DNA of 18,824 bases from an uncultured Brevibacterium sp. (GCA_902489215.1 CABTZE010000022.1:1-18824), one strand, 5' to 3'. Counted from the first letter of the stretch, positions 7,428 through 14,836 are shown. The notes: generated by a model not told the origin, from the sequence alone. Translations and numbers: made by a program.

Positions 7428-8161
7428 CCTCGGACCGCCTTCTCAATGAGGTCAGCCAGGTAGTCCTGCGGGCGAACTCCCTCACTGCGTGCCTGCTCGG
7501 CAACTGCGACGGCGAGCTCCCGCGGAACATCTGCCCAGATGCGGACGGTGTCTTCGGCTGATTCTTCCGCAGCCGAGGTGCCGGCTTCCGAGGTGCCGGC
7601 TTCCGAGGTGCCGGCTTCCGAGGTGCCGGCTTCCGAGCTCTCTGCTGCGCGGCTATCAGAGGGTTCGGGGGCGCCTGAGGCAATGCCTGAAAAGCCGGGT
7701 CCGCTGTCGGGTTCAGTGCCGTCCTGGTAGGCACCCGCGGCGGCGCGAGCGAGGTCGTCAGCCCGTTCGTTCATCCGATGATTGGCGTGCCCCTTCACCC
7801 ATTCGTAGGTGATGGAGCGCCCGGCAGACTTCGCCGCGGACATGAGTTCGTCGAGCTGCTTCATGAGATCGTCGTTGAGCACGGGCTTGCCATCGGCTTT
7901 TTTCCACCCGCGCTTCTTCCACCCGGCCATCCACTTGGTTATGGAGTTGATGGCGTACTGCGAATCACACAGAACGTGCACATCGGCCCCGGAGTCCTCG
8001 AGGGCCCGCAGCAGTTCGATGACAGCCCGCAGTTCCCCGCGGTTGTTCGTCGCTTTTGGCCACCCGCCTGAGGCCCACTGGTCTTCGCTGATATACCAGG
8101 CCCACCCGGCGGGACCGGGATTGCCAAGAGCGGAACCGTCAACGGCGGCGATGATCGTCAC
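7424..8161 (-). CDS. rnhA: Ribonuclease HI with a repeat linker and a ribbon-helix-helix-like C-terminal tail
   Basis: Cuts the RNA strand of RNA-DNA hybrids with two metal ions. The first ~145 residues form a full RNase HI domain with the four acidic residues D8 (VDGSALGNPGPAG), E43 (NNRGEL), D66 (LCDSQYAI) and D135 (NERADDLA), plus VKGHANH. The usual length is about 155; this protein has 245. The extra part is a Ser/Ala/Glu-rich linker with four EAGTS repeats (about 177-196), then a strand-helix-helix segment (about 205-245, beginning VRIWADVP) that resembles a CopG/Arc DNA-binding fold. I chose GTG at 8161 over an upstream ATG because AGGAG lies four bases before it and the family starts here. 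It is coupled to the ABC-F gene by ATGA. Confidence 0.9.
   Translation of the reverse strand: MTIIAAVDGSALGNPGPAGWAWYISEDQWASGGWPKATNNRGELRAVIELLRALEDSGADVHVLCDSQYAINSITKWMAGWKKRGWKKADGKPVLNDDLMKQLDELMSAAKSAGRSITYEWVKGHANHRMNERADDLARAAAGAYQDGTEPDSGPGFSGIASGAPEPSDSRAAESSEAGTSEAGTSEAGTSEAGTSAAEESAEDTVRIWADVPRELAVAVAEQARSEGVRPQDYLADLIEKAVRG
7575..7634. repeat. Four perfect tandem copies of a 15-bp unit inside the RNase HI gene
   Basis: The unit GAGGTGCCGGCTTCC (plus strand) occurs four times without a mismatch, at 7575-7589, 7590-7604, 7605-7619 and 7620-7634. Because 15 is a multiple of three, each copy adds one five-residue block (EAGTS) to the linker of the RNase HI protein and copy-number change would keep the frame. 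Confidence 0.97.
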
Positions 8162-8181
8162 AGAACTCCTAGAAAAACAGA

Positions 8182-8212
8182 TTGGGGGCGGGTAGATTCT
8201 ACCCGCCCCCAA
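8182..8212 (-). terminator. Intrinsic terminator of the SUF operon
   Basis: A perfect inverted repeat, arms 8182-8194 and 8200-8212 (TTGGGGGCGGGTA and its complement), around a five-base loop. Read leftward, the GC-rich stem is followed within a few bases by TTTTT (plus-strand AAAAA at 8174-8178). It lies 12 bases past the last SUF gene and 20 bases before the RNase HI start. Confidence 0.85.
8196..8201 (-). promoter_or_regulatory. Possible -10 box of the RNase HI/ABC-F unit inside the terminator hairpin
   Basis: On the minus strand these bases read TAGAAT, the same -10 as serB, at the tip of the terminator hairpin. A start about 7 bases downstream would give a leader of roughly 28 bases carrying the AGGAG ribosome binding site at 8166-8170. 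No clear -35 is visible. Confidence 0.35.
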
Positions 8213-8224
8213 AACTTCAGCTGA

Positions 8225-8560
8225 TCAGATGTTGAAGCCCAAAGCGCGCATCTGCATGCGGCCGTCTTCTGTGATCTTCTCGGGACCCCACGGCGGCATC
8301 CAGATCCAGTTGAGGCGGAATGCCGGGACGATCCCGTCGAGAGCCTGGGCAATCTGGTCCTCGATGACGTCGCTCAGCGGGCATGCCGCCGAGGTCAGGG
8401 TGATGTCGATGACAGCAGTGCCGTCTTCTTCGACAACAACCCCGTAGACGAGCCCGAGGTCGACGACGTTGACGCCGAGTTCCGGGTCGACGACGTCAAG
8501 GAGCGCTTCTGTGACTTCTTCTGCCGAGGCATTGCTCGGCGAGTCGATGACTTCGGTCAC
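8225..8560 (-). CDS. DUF59/MIP18 family metal-sulfur cluster assembly factor (SufT-like)
   Basis: A 111-residue protein of the DUF59 (PaaD/SufT-like) family, thought to help Fe-S cluster maturation or transfer to target proteins. It shows the family pattern VDPELGVNVVDLGLVYG (24-40) and a single conserved Cys60 in SAACPLSD, the likely cluster or metal ligand. It ends with the short tail LGFNI. The start is GTG at 8560 with a GGAGGA-type ribosome binding site close upstream (plus-strand 8565-8570). It follows sufC after 19 bases and is the last gene of the SUF operon, just before the hairpin terminator. The same family closes the mycobacterial SUF operon, which supports the assignment. Confidence 0.9.
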   Translation of the reverse strand: MTEVIDSPSNASAEEVTEALLDVVDPELGVNVVDLGLVYGVVVEEDGTAVIDITLTSAACPLSDVIEDQIAQALDGIVPAFRLNWIWMPPWGPEKITEDGRMQMRALGFNI

Positions 8561-8579
8561 ACTGTCCTCCTCTGTGTGA

Positions 8580-9335
8580 TCAGGCGTTCTGGAAGAAGCG
8601 GTCGTAGCCTTCGTTTTCCAGACGCTCGGCCAGTTCCGGCCCGCCCTCTTCGACGATCTTGCCGTCGACGATCACGTGCACGAAGTCCGGCTTGATGTAC
8701 TGCAGGATGCGCGTGTAGTGGGTGATGAGCAGGATGCCGACGTCCGTGTTCTCCTTGGCGCGGTTAACGCCTTCGGACACGATGCGCAGGGCGTCGACGT
8801 CCAGCCCGGAGTCGGTTTCGTCGAGGATGGCAAAGCGCGGCTTGAGCAGCTCCATCTGGAGGATCTCGTGGCGCTTCTTTTCACCGCCGGAGAAACCTTC
8901 GTTGACGTTGCGGGTGGCAAACGCCGGGTCAACGCGCAGCTTCTCCATGGCTTCACCCAGTTCCTTGGACCAGGTGCGCAGCTTCGGTGCTTCGCCGTCG
9001 ATGGCGGTCTTGGCCGAGCGCAGGAAGTTCGTGACGGTCACACCGGGGACTTCGACCGGGTACTGCATTGCCAGGAACAGGCCGGCCTTGGCGCGTTCGT
9101 CGGCTTCCATTTCGGTGATGTCTTCACCGTCAAGCTCGATCGTGCCCGAGGTGATGGTGTAGGCGGGGTGACCGGCCAGGGCGTAGGCCAGGGTCGACTT
9201 GCCCGAGCCGTTCGGGCCCATGACCGTGTGGGTCTTCTTCGAGTTGATGTCGAGCGACAGGCCCTTGAGGATCTCCTTGGGGCCGTCCTCGGTTTCAACG
9301 CTGACGTGGAGGTCGCGGATAGAGAGAATGGACAT
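8580..9335 (-). CDS. sufC: Fe-S cluster assembly ATPase SufC
   Basis: The ATPase of the SufBCD scaffold complex, on which Fe-S clusters are built in the cytoplasm. It has 251 residues, a normal SufC length. GPNGSGKS (Walker A) lies at 40-47, the signature FSGGE at 148-152 followed by KKRHE, and Walker B FAILDETDSGLD at 168-179. The DETDSGLD form, with the H-loop His in ITHYTR, is typical of SufC rather than of transport ATPases. It begins 11 bases after the Rieske gene and is followed after 19 bases by the DUF59 gene. Confidence 0.96.
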   Translation of the reverse strand: MSILSIRDLHVSVETEDGPKEILKGLSLDINSKKTHTVMGPNGSGKSTLAYALAGHPAYTITSGTIELDGEDITEMEADERAKAGLFLAMQYPVEVPGVTVTNFLRSAKTAIDGEAPKLRTWSKELGEAMEKLRVDPAFATRNVNEGFSGGEKKRHEILQMELLKPRFAILDETDSGLDVDALRIVSEGVNRAKENTDVGILLITHYTRILQYIKPDFVHVIVDGKIVEEGGPELAERLENEGYDRFFQNA

Positions 9336-9346
9336 GTTTCCTGCTT

Positions 9347-9667
9347 TCAGTGCGTCGAGTTGATGTCTACGAAGATCGTGCCGTCGCGCTCTTCGGCAGC
9401 GTAGACGGCGACTGGCTCAAAAGCCGGCGGCGATTGGGGCTCGCCCGTTGTGAGGTCGAAGGCTGAGCCGTGCAGCCAGCATTCGATCGAACAGCCCGAA
9501 ACTTCGCCTTCGGCAAGCGACACTTCGCCATGCGTGCAGACGTCGTTGACGGCGTGGACCGCTCCGTCTTCCGTGCGCGCGATGCACACTTCAACGTCGT
9601 CGATAACCACGCGGACGGCAGTGCCGACTGCGAGCTCGTCCGATTTCAGTGCCGGCTTGCCGCTCAT
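9347..9667 (-). CDS. Rieske-type [2Fe-2S] ferredoxin in the SUF operon
   Basis: A small (106-residue) soluble Rieske protein like the ferredoxins of ring-hydroxylating dioxygenases or NirD. The cluster ligands are Cys44-X-His46 (CTH) and Cys63-X2-His66 (CWLH), separated by 16 residues. Its ATG overlaps the sufD stop in ATGA (9664-9667) and sufC follows after 11 bases, so it is a fixed member of the operon. It could supply electrons for cluster assembly, or be a client that senses or receives a cluster; neither is shown by the sequence. I chose ATG at 9667 because this start gives the four-base overlap; a longer open frame upstream is only the antiparallel reading of sufD. Confidence 0.92.
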   Translation of the reverse strand: MSGKPALKSDELAVGTAVRVVIDDVEVCIARTEDGAVHAVNDVCTHGEVSLAEGEVSGCSIECWLHGSAFDLTTGEPQSPPAFEPVAVYAAEERDGTIFVDINSTH

Positions 9668-10815
9668 TCGGCCATGCTCCGAGCGAGTTCTTCTTCGATC
9701 TTCTGGTTGAGGACGTCTTCGACTTCCTCGTTTTCGATCTTCTGGATGATTTCGTTGAAGAAGCCTCGCACCACCAGGCGGCGTGCTTCGTCTTCGGGGA
9801 TACCGCGGCTCATGAGGTAGAACAGGTGCTCTTCGTCGAACTGGCCGGTCGACGATGCGTGTCCCGCGCCTTCGATTTCGCCCGTTTCGATTTCCAGGTT
9901 CGGAACCGAGTCGGCGCGTGCACCCTTGCTCAGCAACAGGTTGCGGTTCATTTCGTAGGTGTCGATGCCAAGGGCCTCGGGGCGGATGAGAACGTCGCCA
10001 ATCCAGACGGTGCGCGCGTCCTTGCCGTAGAGGGCGCCCTTGTAGAGCACGTTCGACACGGCCTTCGGGGTGTTGTGGTCCACGTAGGTGCGGTGTTCGA
10101 AGTGCTGGCCTGCATCTGCGAAGTAGAGGCCGAACATTTCGGCTTCCCCGCCGGGTGCGGAGTAGCGGACGTTGGTGTTCAGACGCACGATCTTTCCGCC
10201 GAGCGTGATCTGCACGTGCTTGAAGTACGCGTCCTTGCCGACGACGGCATCGTGCTGCGCGGCGTGCAAGGCGGTGTCGTCCCACAGCTGCAGTTCGATG
10301 AAGTCGACGTTTGCGCCGTCGCCCACGACGGTCGTGATGAGTTCGCTGTAGTCGACGGCGCCCTTGTGGGAGACGATGAAATCAACGTGGGCGTTGTCGC
10401 CGACGGTCACGAGGGTGTGGCCGTGGACGAGGCCGCCTTCACCCGTGAGGTCGATGCGGACGGGTTCGCTGATCTCAGCGCCGGCTTCCACCGAGTAGTG
10501 GGTGACGGCCGCCGCCTGGTTTGCGGCAATGACAGCCGGCAGGTCTTCCGGTGCCACGGCGCCGAGCTCACGAGCACGCTCCAAGGTGATCGTGTCGACG
10601 GTGACGCCTTCGGGCAGCGTTTCTTCGCGGCCCAGTGAACCGCTTCCGGCCTGGTCCTGAAGAAGCACGTCGAGTTTCTTGACCGGGCTGAAGCGCCATT
10701 CTTCTTCCCGGCCGGTGACCGCCGGGAAGTCGGCGACGTCGAAGCTGCGCGTACGCTGCGAACGAGTGGTGGCAGGCACCTGCTTGGAAGCGGTGCTGCT
10801 CGAGGTCTGGGTCAT
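9664..10815 (-). CDS. sufD: Fe-S cluster assembly protein SufD
   Basis: A scaffold subunit that pairs with SufB in the SufBC2D complex. It has 383 residues, a common SufD length. The beta-helix core is recognisable, and the C-terminal helical part reads LFYLMSRGIPEDEARRLVV, which parallels the SufB C-terminus. The N-terminus has a Ser/Thr-rich lead of about 25 residues before FDVADFPAV. I chose ATG at 10815 because AAAGGAGA (plus-strand 10819-10826) lies at the right distance; an in-frame ATG at 10935 would overlap the sufB coding end. It is 40 bases downstream of sufB and overlaps the Rieske gene by four bases. Confidence 0.95.
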   Translation of the reverse strand: MTQTSSSTASKQVPATTRSQRTRSFDVADFPAVTGREEEWRFSPVKKLDVLLQDQAGSGSLGREETLPEGVTVDTITLERARELGAVAPEDLPAVIAANQAAAVTHYSVEAGAEISEPVRIDLTGEGGLVHGHTLVTVGDNAHVDFIVSHKGAVDYSELITTVVGDGANVDFIELQLWDDTALHAAQHDAVVGKDAYFKHVQITLGGKIVRLNTNVRYSAPGGEAEMFGLYFADAGQHFEHRTYVDHNTPKAVSNVLYKGALYGKDARTVWIGDVLIRPEALGIDTYEMNRNLLLSKGARADSVPNLEIETGEIEGAGHASSTGQFDEEHLFYLMSRGIPEDEARRLVVRGFFNEIIQKIENEEVEDVLNQKIEEELARSMAE

Positions 10816-10855
10816 TTCTCTCCTTTGACAGTAGGCGTGGTCTTCGCTGCGGTGA

Positions 10856-12295
10856 TCAGCCGACCGCGCCTTCCATCTGAAGTTCGATAAGGCGGTTGAG
10901 TTCGAGTGCGTATTCCATCGGCAGTTCTCGCGCAATGGGTTCGACGAAGCCGCGGACGATCATGGCGTAGGCCTCGGTTTCGTCCAGGCCGCGGCTCATG
11001 AGGTAGAACAGCTGGTCAGCCGACACCTTCGACACGGTTGCCTCGTGGCCCAGTGTCACGTCGTCGTTGCGGATGTCGATGTACGGGTACGTGTCCGAAC
11101 GCGAGTTGTTGTCCACGAGCAGGGCGTCACACAGCACGTTGTTGGCCGAACCGGATGCATTCGGGTAGACGTGCACGAGTCCGCGGTAGGCGGAACGGCC
11201 GCCGCCGCGGGCAACGGACTTCGCAACGATGTTCGAGGACGTGTTCGGTGCGGCGTGCACCATCTTCGAACCGGTGTCCTGATCCTGACCAGTGCCGGCA
11301 AAGGCAACCGACAGGGTTTCACCGCGGGCGTGCTCACCGGTCAGCCAGATGGCCGGGTACTTCATGGTGACCTTCGAACCGATGTTGCCGTCGATCCACT
11401 CCATGGTGGCACCCTCTTCGGCGATCGCGCGCTTGGTCACGAGGTTGTACACGTTGTTCGACCAGTTCTGGACGGTTGTGTAGCGAACCTTTGCGCCTTT
11501 CTTGGCGACGATTTCGACGACTGCCGAGTGCAGCGAGTCCGACTTGTAGATCGGAGCGGTGCAGCCTTCGACGTAGTGCACCGACGATCCTTCATCGGCG
11601 ATGATGAGCGTGCGCTCGAACTGGCCCATGTTCTCGGTGTTGATGCGGAAGTAGGCCTGCAGCGGAATTTCAACGTGAACGCCCTTGGGGACGTAGACGA
11701 ACGAACCGCCGGACCACACCGCGGTGTTGAGCGCGGAGAACTTGTTGTCACCGGAGGGGATGACGGTGCCGAAGTACTCTTCGAAGATCTCCGGGTAGTC
11801 CCGCAGACCGGTGTCGGTGTCGACGAAGATGACGCCCTGGCGTTCCAGCTCTTCGTTGATCTTGTGGTACACGACCTCGGATTCGTACTGGGCGGCAACA
11901 CCTGCGACCAGGCGCTGTTTTTCGGCTTCAGGGATGCCCAGGCGATCGTAGGTGTTCTTGATGTCCTCCGGCAGGTCGTCCCACGTCTGCGCCTGCTGCT
12001 CGGTGGAGCGCACAAAGTACTTGATGCTGTCGAAGTCGATGCCGCCCAGATCCGGACCCCACTGCGGCAGCGGCTTCTTCTCGAAGAGCTCAAGCGCGCG
12101 CAGGCGGCGCTCGAGCATCCATTCGGGCTCATCCTTCAGCGTCGAGATGTTGCGGACGACATCCTCATTGAGCCCGCGCTGAGCATTGGCGCCTGCTTCA
12201 TCAGAATCTCGCCAGCCATATTCGTAGGCGTTCCCGAGGTCCTTCAGTTCGGGATTGGCTTCCAGAATCCAGTTGGATTCAGTGGTGTCAGTCAC
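10856..12295 (-). CDS. sufB: Fe-S cluster assembly protein SufB
   Basis: The scaffold subunit on which the nascent Fe-S cluster is formed. It has 479 residues, the standard size, without an intein or other insertion. Family marks include WSGGSFVYVPKGVHVE, YVEGCTAP, and near the end SDTYPYIDIR followed by GHEATVSK and LFYLMSRGLDE. The start is GTG at 12295, which overlaps the sufR stop as GTGA; AAGGAGGA at 12301-12308 (plus strand) is a strong ribosome binding site. A longer open frame to 12373 lies inside sufR and is less likely. sufR, sufB and the following genes form one leftward operon. Confidence 0.96.
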   Translation of the reverse strand: MTDTTESNWILEANPELKDLGNAYEYGWRDSDEAGANAQRGLNEDVVRNISTLKDEPEWMLERRLRALELFEKKPLPQWGPDLGGIDFDSIKYFVRSTEQQAQTWDDLPEDIKNTYDRLGIPEAEKQRLVAGVAAQYESEVVYHKINEELERQGVIFVDTDTGLRDYPEIFEEYFGTVIPSGDNKFSALNTAVWSGGSFVYVPKGVHVEIPLQAYFRINTENMGQFERTLIIADEGSSVHYVEGCTAPIYKSDSLHSAVVEIVAKKGAKVRYTTVQNWSNNVYNLVTKRAIAEEGATMEWIDGNIGSKVTMKYPAIWLTGEHARGETLSVAFAGTGQDQDTGSKMVHAAPNTSSNIVAKSVARGGGRSAYRGLVHVYPNASGSANNVLCDALLVDNNSRSDTYPYIDIRNDDVTLGHEATVSKVSADQLFYLMSRGLDETEAYAMIVRGFVEPIARELPMEYALELNRLIELQMEGAVG

Positions 12296-13011
12296 CTTGC
12301 TCCTCCTTGGTTTTGATCTGGCGCATCGATCAGCGGTCTGTTGACGTCCGAGGTCGGCACGTGCGTGTTGCACAAGTGGCCTCCGGCCGCGAGCGTCGAC
12401 AGGCGCCTGATGTCCACGCCCAGAAATTCAGAGAAGGCATCCAGCTCTGCTTCGCAGAACTGCGGATACCTTGCGGCAGCTTTGTGAATAGGGCAGTGCC
12501 CCTGGCACAGCTGCATGGCCTCCAGCGGTGTTCCAACCGCCACCGGAATCGCCGATGCCGCGTAGCCTTCGTCGTCCAGCGCTTGGGCAAGATCGCGCGA
12601 GCGTCCCGCCACGGTTGCCGACCGCTTGCCGACTCGCTGTTCGACACGCTCCATGAGTTCGCCGATTCGCTGCCTGGCAAACTCATCGATCGCTTCCTTC
12701 CCCAGCTTATCCTCGAGGAATTCGAGCGCTTCCACTGTCAGCTCGTCATAGGAGTGGCTGATTTTGCTGTGTCCCGCGGTCGAAACCACGTAGTGACGCG
12801 CCGGACGCCCCCGACCGGTCTTCGCGCCGGCGAGATCGCGCACTTCAATGGCCCCTTCGTCTGTCAGGGCGTCGAGGTGCCGCCTGATGGCAGCGGCGGT
12901 CAGGTCGAGTTGTCGGGCGATACTGGCAGCGGTGATCGGACCGTGGTCCAACACCGCTTGCAGCACCCGCGCCCGGGTGCGCAGCACAGCCTGCGAACTC
13001 TGCTGAGACAT
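12292..13011 (-). CDS. sufR: SUF operon repressor SufR (ArsR/DeoR-like helix-turn-helix, Fe-S sensor)
   Basis: A transcriptional regulator that in other bacteria binds an Fe-S cluster and represses the suf operon when clusters are sufficient. It has 239 residues. The winged helix-turn-helix lies at about residues 15-75 (ITAASIARQLDLTAAAIRRHLDAL, then the GRGRPARHY wing). The C-terminal half carries the cluster-type cysteines Cys169, Cys173 and Cys186, plus Cys214. I chose ATG at 13011, with AGGCAGG just upstream; the alternative ATG at 13068 would start inside the probable promoter. It is the first gene of the operon and its stop overlaps the sufB GTG, so it should repress its own transcription as well. 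Confidence 0.93.
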   Translation of the reverse strand: MSQQSSQAVLRTRARVLQAVLDHGPITAASIARQLDLTAAAIRRHLDALTDEGAIEVRDLAGAKTGRGRPARHYVVSTAGHSKISHSYDELTVEALEFLEDKLGKEAIDEFARQRIGELMERVEQRVGKRSATVAGRSRDLAQALDDEGYAASAIPVAVGTPLEAMQLCQGHCPIHKAAARYPQFCEAELDAFSEFLGVDIRRLSTLAAGGHLCNTHVPTSDVNRPLIDAPDQNQGGAR

Positions 13012-13063
13012 AACCTGCCTTGTAGGGTTGATTTGCGGGCCTTTTGCCCCTCCACCATTCAAT

Positions 13064-13093
13064 AACATTAATGTTCCCTAAATTGTTCCACAA
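13064..13093 (-). promoter_or_regulatory. Probable sufR/SUF operon promoter with an overlapping palindromic operator
   Basis: A perfect 12-bp palindrome, AACATTAATGTT (13064-13075), lies 52 bases before sufR in the most AT-rich part of the gap. On the minus strand it contains TAATGT (13065-13070), a usable -10. TTGTGG (13088-13093) sits 17 bases upstream as a -35. The half site TGTTCC recurs at 13072-13077 and 13084-13089. This layout fits a repressor site over the promoter, probably for SufR, though it does not exactly match SufR motifs I know from other groups. Confidence 0.55.
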
Positions 13094-13137
13094 GCGCCGG
13101 GCCGGGGCATCCTGACCCCTCAGATCGGCGCGGCGGC

Positions 13138-13143
13138 TACAGT
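13138..13143 (+). promoter_or_regulatory. Putative -10 box of the ABC-2 transporter genes
   Basis: TACAGT fits the TANNNT pattern and ends eight bases before the GTG at 13152, again suggesting a leaderless or nearly leaderless transcript. No ribosome binding site is seen. No strong -35. Confidence 0.4.
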
Positions 13144-13151
13144 GGGCACCT

Positions 13152-14054
13152 GTGACAGCTCTACAAGTCCGCGACGTGCGATATTCCTATGGCCGCAGCC
13201 CGGCCGTTGACGGAATATCGCTTTGTGTTGAACCCGGTATGACCACCGCGGTCCTGGGTCCCAACGGAGCCGGCAAATCCACGCTCATCTCGTTGTGCAC
13301 GGGACTTCTTCGCCCACAGTCCGGGACCGTTGAGATCTTCGGCCTCAGCCCTCTGGAAACTCAGGCCCGAGCTCTGATCGGCGTCATGCTGCAGGACGGG
13401 GGTCTTCCGATGGCCGCTAAACCGCCGGCAATACTCAGGCACCTGTCGCACATGTACGCAGATCCGGCTGACCCGGATGAACTCATGGACCAGCTGGGAA
13501 TCCGCGCCTTTGCCGACAGAACCATCCGCCGACTCTCCGGCGGACAGAAACAGCGAGTCGGTCTTGCCGCCGCGCTCATCGGCAAGCCCAGCCTGGTGTT
13601 CCTCGACGAACCGACGGCAGGACTCGATCCACAGGCTTCCCTGGCGGTCAAGGAAATCGTCAGCAGCCTCGCGGACAGCGGAACTGCTGTCGTGCTGACC
13701 ACTCACAACATGGCCGACGCACAAGAGCTCGCCGACAACGTCCACATCGTCGACCACGGGCAGATCATCGCGCAGGGAACACCGTCCGAGCTCACCGACG
13801 GCCACACTTCGACCCTGCGCCTGACCTTCGCCGACACTCCCCCAAGGGCGCTCAGTGAAAAGCTGCGGTCACGCTGGGGCCTGAGCTCCGCCTCGGCAAC
13901 GGCCATGACCTCAGCGGGCAGTTTCAGCGCCGAAGACCTCAGCAAGATCACCGCCGAGATCGCATCCGGCGGTGCAGAGCTGACCGGCGTGTCCATGAGC
14001 TCCGGCGACCTGGGGGATGTCTTCCTCCAGCTGACGGGAAGGAGCTTGCGATGA
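13152..14054 (+). CDS. ABC-2 type transporter, ATP-binding subunit
   Basis: The cytoplasmic ATPase of a DrrA-like ABC exporter. GPNGAGKS is at 36-43, the signature LSGGQ at 128-132, Walker B LVFLDEPTAGLD at 148-159 and the H-loop His in LTTHNM, so the site looks active. A C-terminal domain of about 80 residues follows, as in other ABC-2 ATPases. The GTG start gives the usual N-terminus (LQVRDVRYSYG). The stop overlaps the permease start (14051-14054, ATGA). Its place between sufR and ctaA matches Rv1458c of M. tuberculosis, where the ATPase, permease and ctaA-like genes also lie near the suf operon; the substrate is unknown. Confidence 0.93.
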   Translation: MTALQVRDVRYSYGRSPAVDGISLCVEPGMTTAVLGPNGAGKSTLISLCTGLLRPQSGTVEIFGLSPLETQARALIGVMLQDGGLPMAAKPPAILRHLSHMYADPADPDELMDQLGIRAFADRTIRRLSGGQKQRVGLAAALIGKPSLVFLDEPTAGLDPQASLAVKEIVSSLADSGTAVVLTTHNMADAQELADNVHIVDHGQIIAQGTPSELTDGHTSTLRLTFADTPPRALSEKLRSRWGLSSASATAMTSAGSFSAEDLSKITAEIASGGAELTGVSMSSGDLGDVFLQLTGRSLR

Positions 14055-14836
14055 CATCAAATACCGCCGGCAGGCAGCCAGGCTCGTTCCGCCAGCAGCC
14101 GGCACCCGCAGGACGCCGAATAGCGGCTCGAGCAGCGTTTGAAGCGAAGGCGATCCTGGGCAATGGCGAACAGCTCATGCTGTCGATCGTGCTGCCACTG
14201 GCCTTCCTGTTCACCCTGTCGCTCACGGACATCCTCGAAGTCTTCGGCTACGAAGGCAGCAACCACACAGCTGTTGCTCTGGCGGGCGTACTCGGTGTGT
14301 CCATCGCCTCCAACGCCTTCACCGGCCAGGCAATCGCAACCGCTTTCGAGCGCCGCTACGGGGTTCTGCGCCACACCGCCACGACACCATTGGGCGCAGG
14401 CGGACTCGTGGCCGGCAAAATCATCGCAGTCCTCGGCGTGACCGTCGTCCAGTACGCGCTCGCCTTTGCCTGCGCGGCGTTTCTCGGGCTGGAGGCCAAC
14501 CTCAACATCGCTGCCGTTGTCATCAGCGCTGTTGTTGGCACAGCCGCCTTCGTCGGCCTGGGACTTCTCATGGCAGGGACCATGAGGCCCGAGGCGGTGC
14601 TTGCCTTTGCGAACCTTCTGTGGGCTGCCATGGCCGGCGGGGGCGGACTGCTCATCGATCACGGAGGGACGTGGGGTGAAGTCGTCGGCTTCCTGCCCTC
14701 CGGGGCGTTGGGATCCGCTCTGCGCAGCGCAGTCATCGACGGCCGCTTCGACTGGATGAGCCTGTTTGTCCTCACTGTCTGGGCCGCCATCGCAGCGGCA
14801 GCGGCTCGCCGTTGGTTCTCCTACGAAGACAGGTGA
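14051..14836 (+). CDS. ABC-2 type transporter, permease subunit
   Basis: The membrane partner of the preceding ATPase, 261 residues. About six hydrophobic segments are visible, the first near residues 43-58 and the last near 240-255. The stretch RRYGVLRHTATTPLG between helices 2 and 3 is the typical ABC-2 permease coupling region. The N-terminal ~35 residues are polar, with Gln and Arg. It overlaps the ATPase gene by four bases and ends 13 bases before ctaA. The co-occurrence with ctaA and the suf operon suggests a link to respiratory or heme biology, but no substrate can be read from the sequence. Confidence 0.9.
   Translation: MTSNTAGRQPGSFRQQPAPAGRRIAARAAFEAKAILGNGEQLMLSIVLPLAFLFTLSLTDILEVFGYEGSNHTAVALAGVLGVSIASNAFTGQAIATAFERRYGVLRHTATTPLGAGGLVAGKIIAVLGVTVVQYALAFACAAFLGLEANLNIAAVVISAVVGTAAFVGLGLLMAGTMRPEAVLAFANLLWAAMAGGGGLLIDHGGTWGEVVGFLPSGALGSALRSAVIDGRFDWMSLFVLTVWAAIAAAAARRWFSYEDR

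Noticed and set aside
7575..7634. CRISPR-like array
   Set aside because: The 15-bp units are contiguous with no spacers and lie in frame inside a coding gene, so this is a coding tandem repeat.
9668..10285. N-terminal extension of the Rieske protein
   Set aside because: The long upstream frame is the off-frame reading of sufD and is almost all Arg, Gly and Pro.
11045..12316. A 423-codon open frame antisense to sufB
   Set aside because: It mirrors the sufB frame in GC-rich DNA, has a low-complexity Val/Arg/Asp-rich product with no recognisable domain, and sufB itself is certain.
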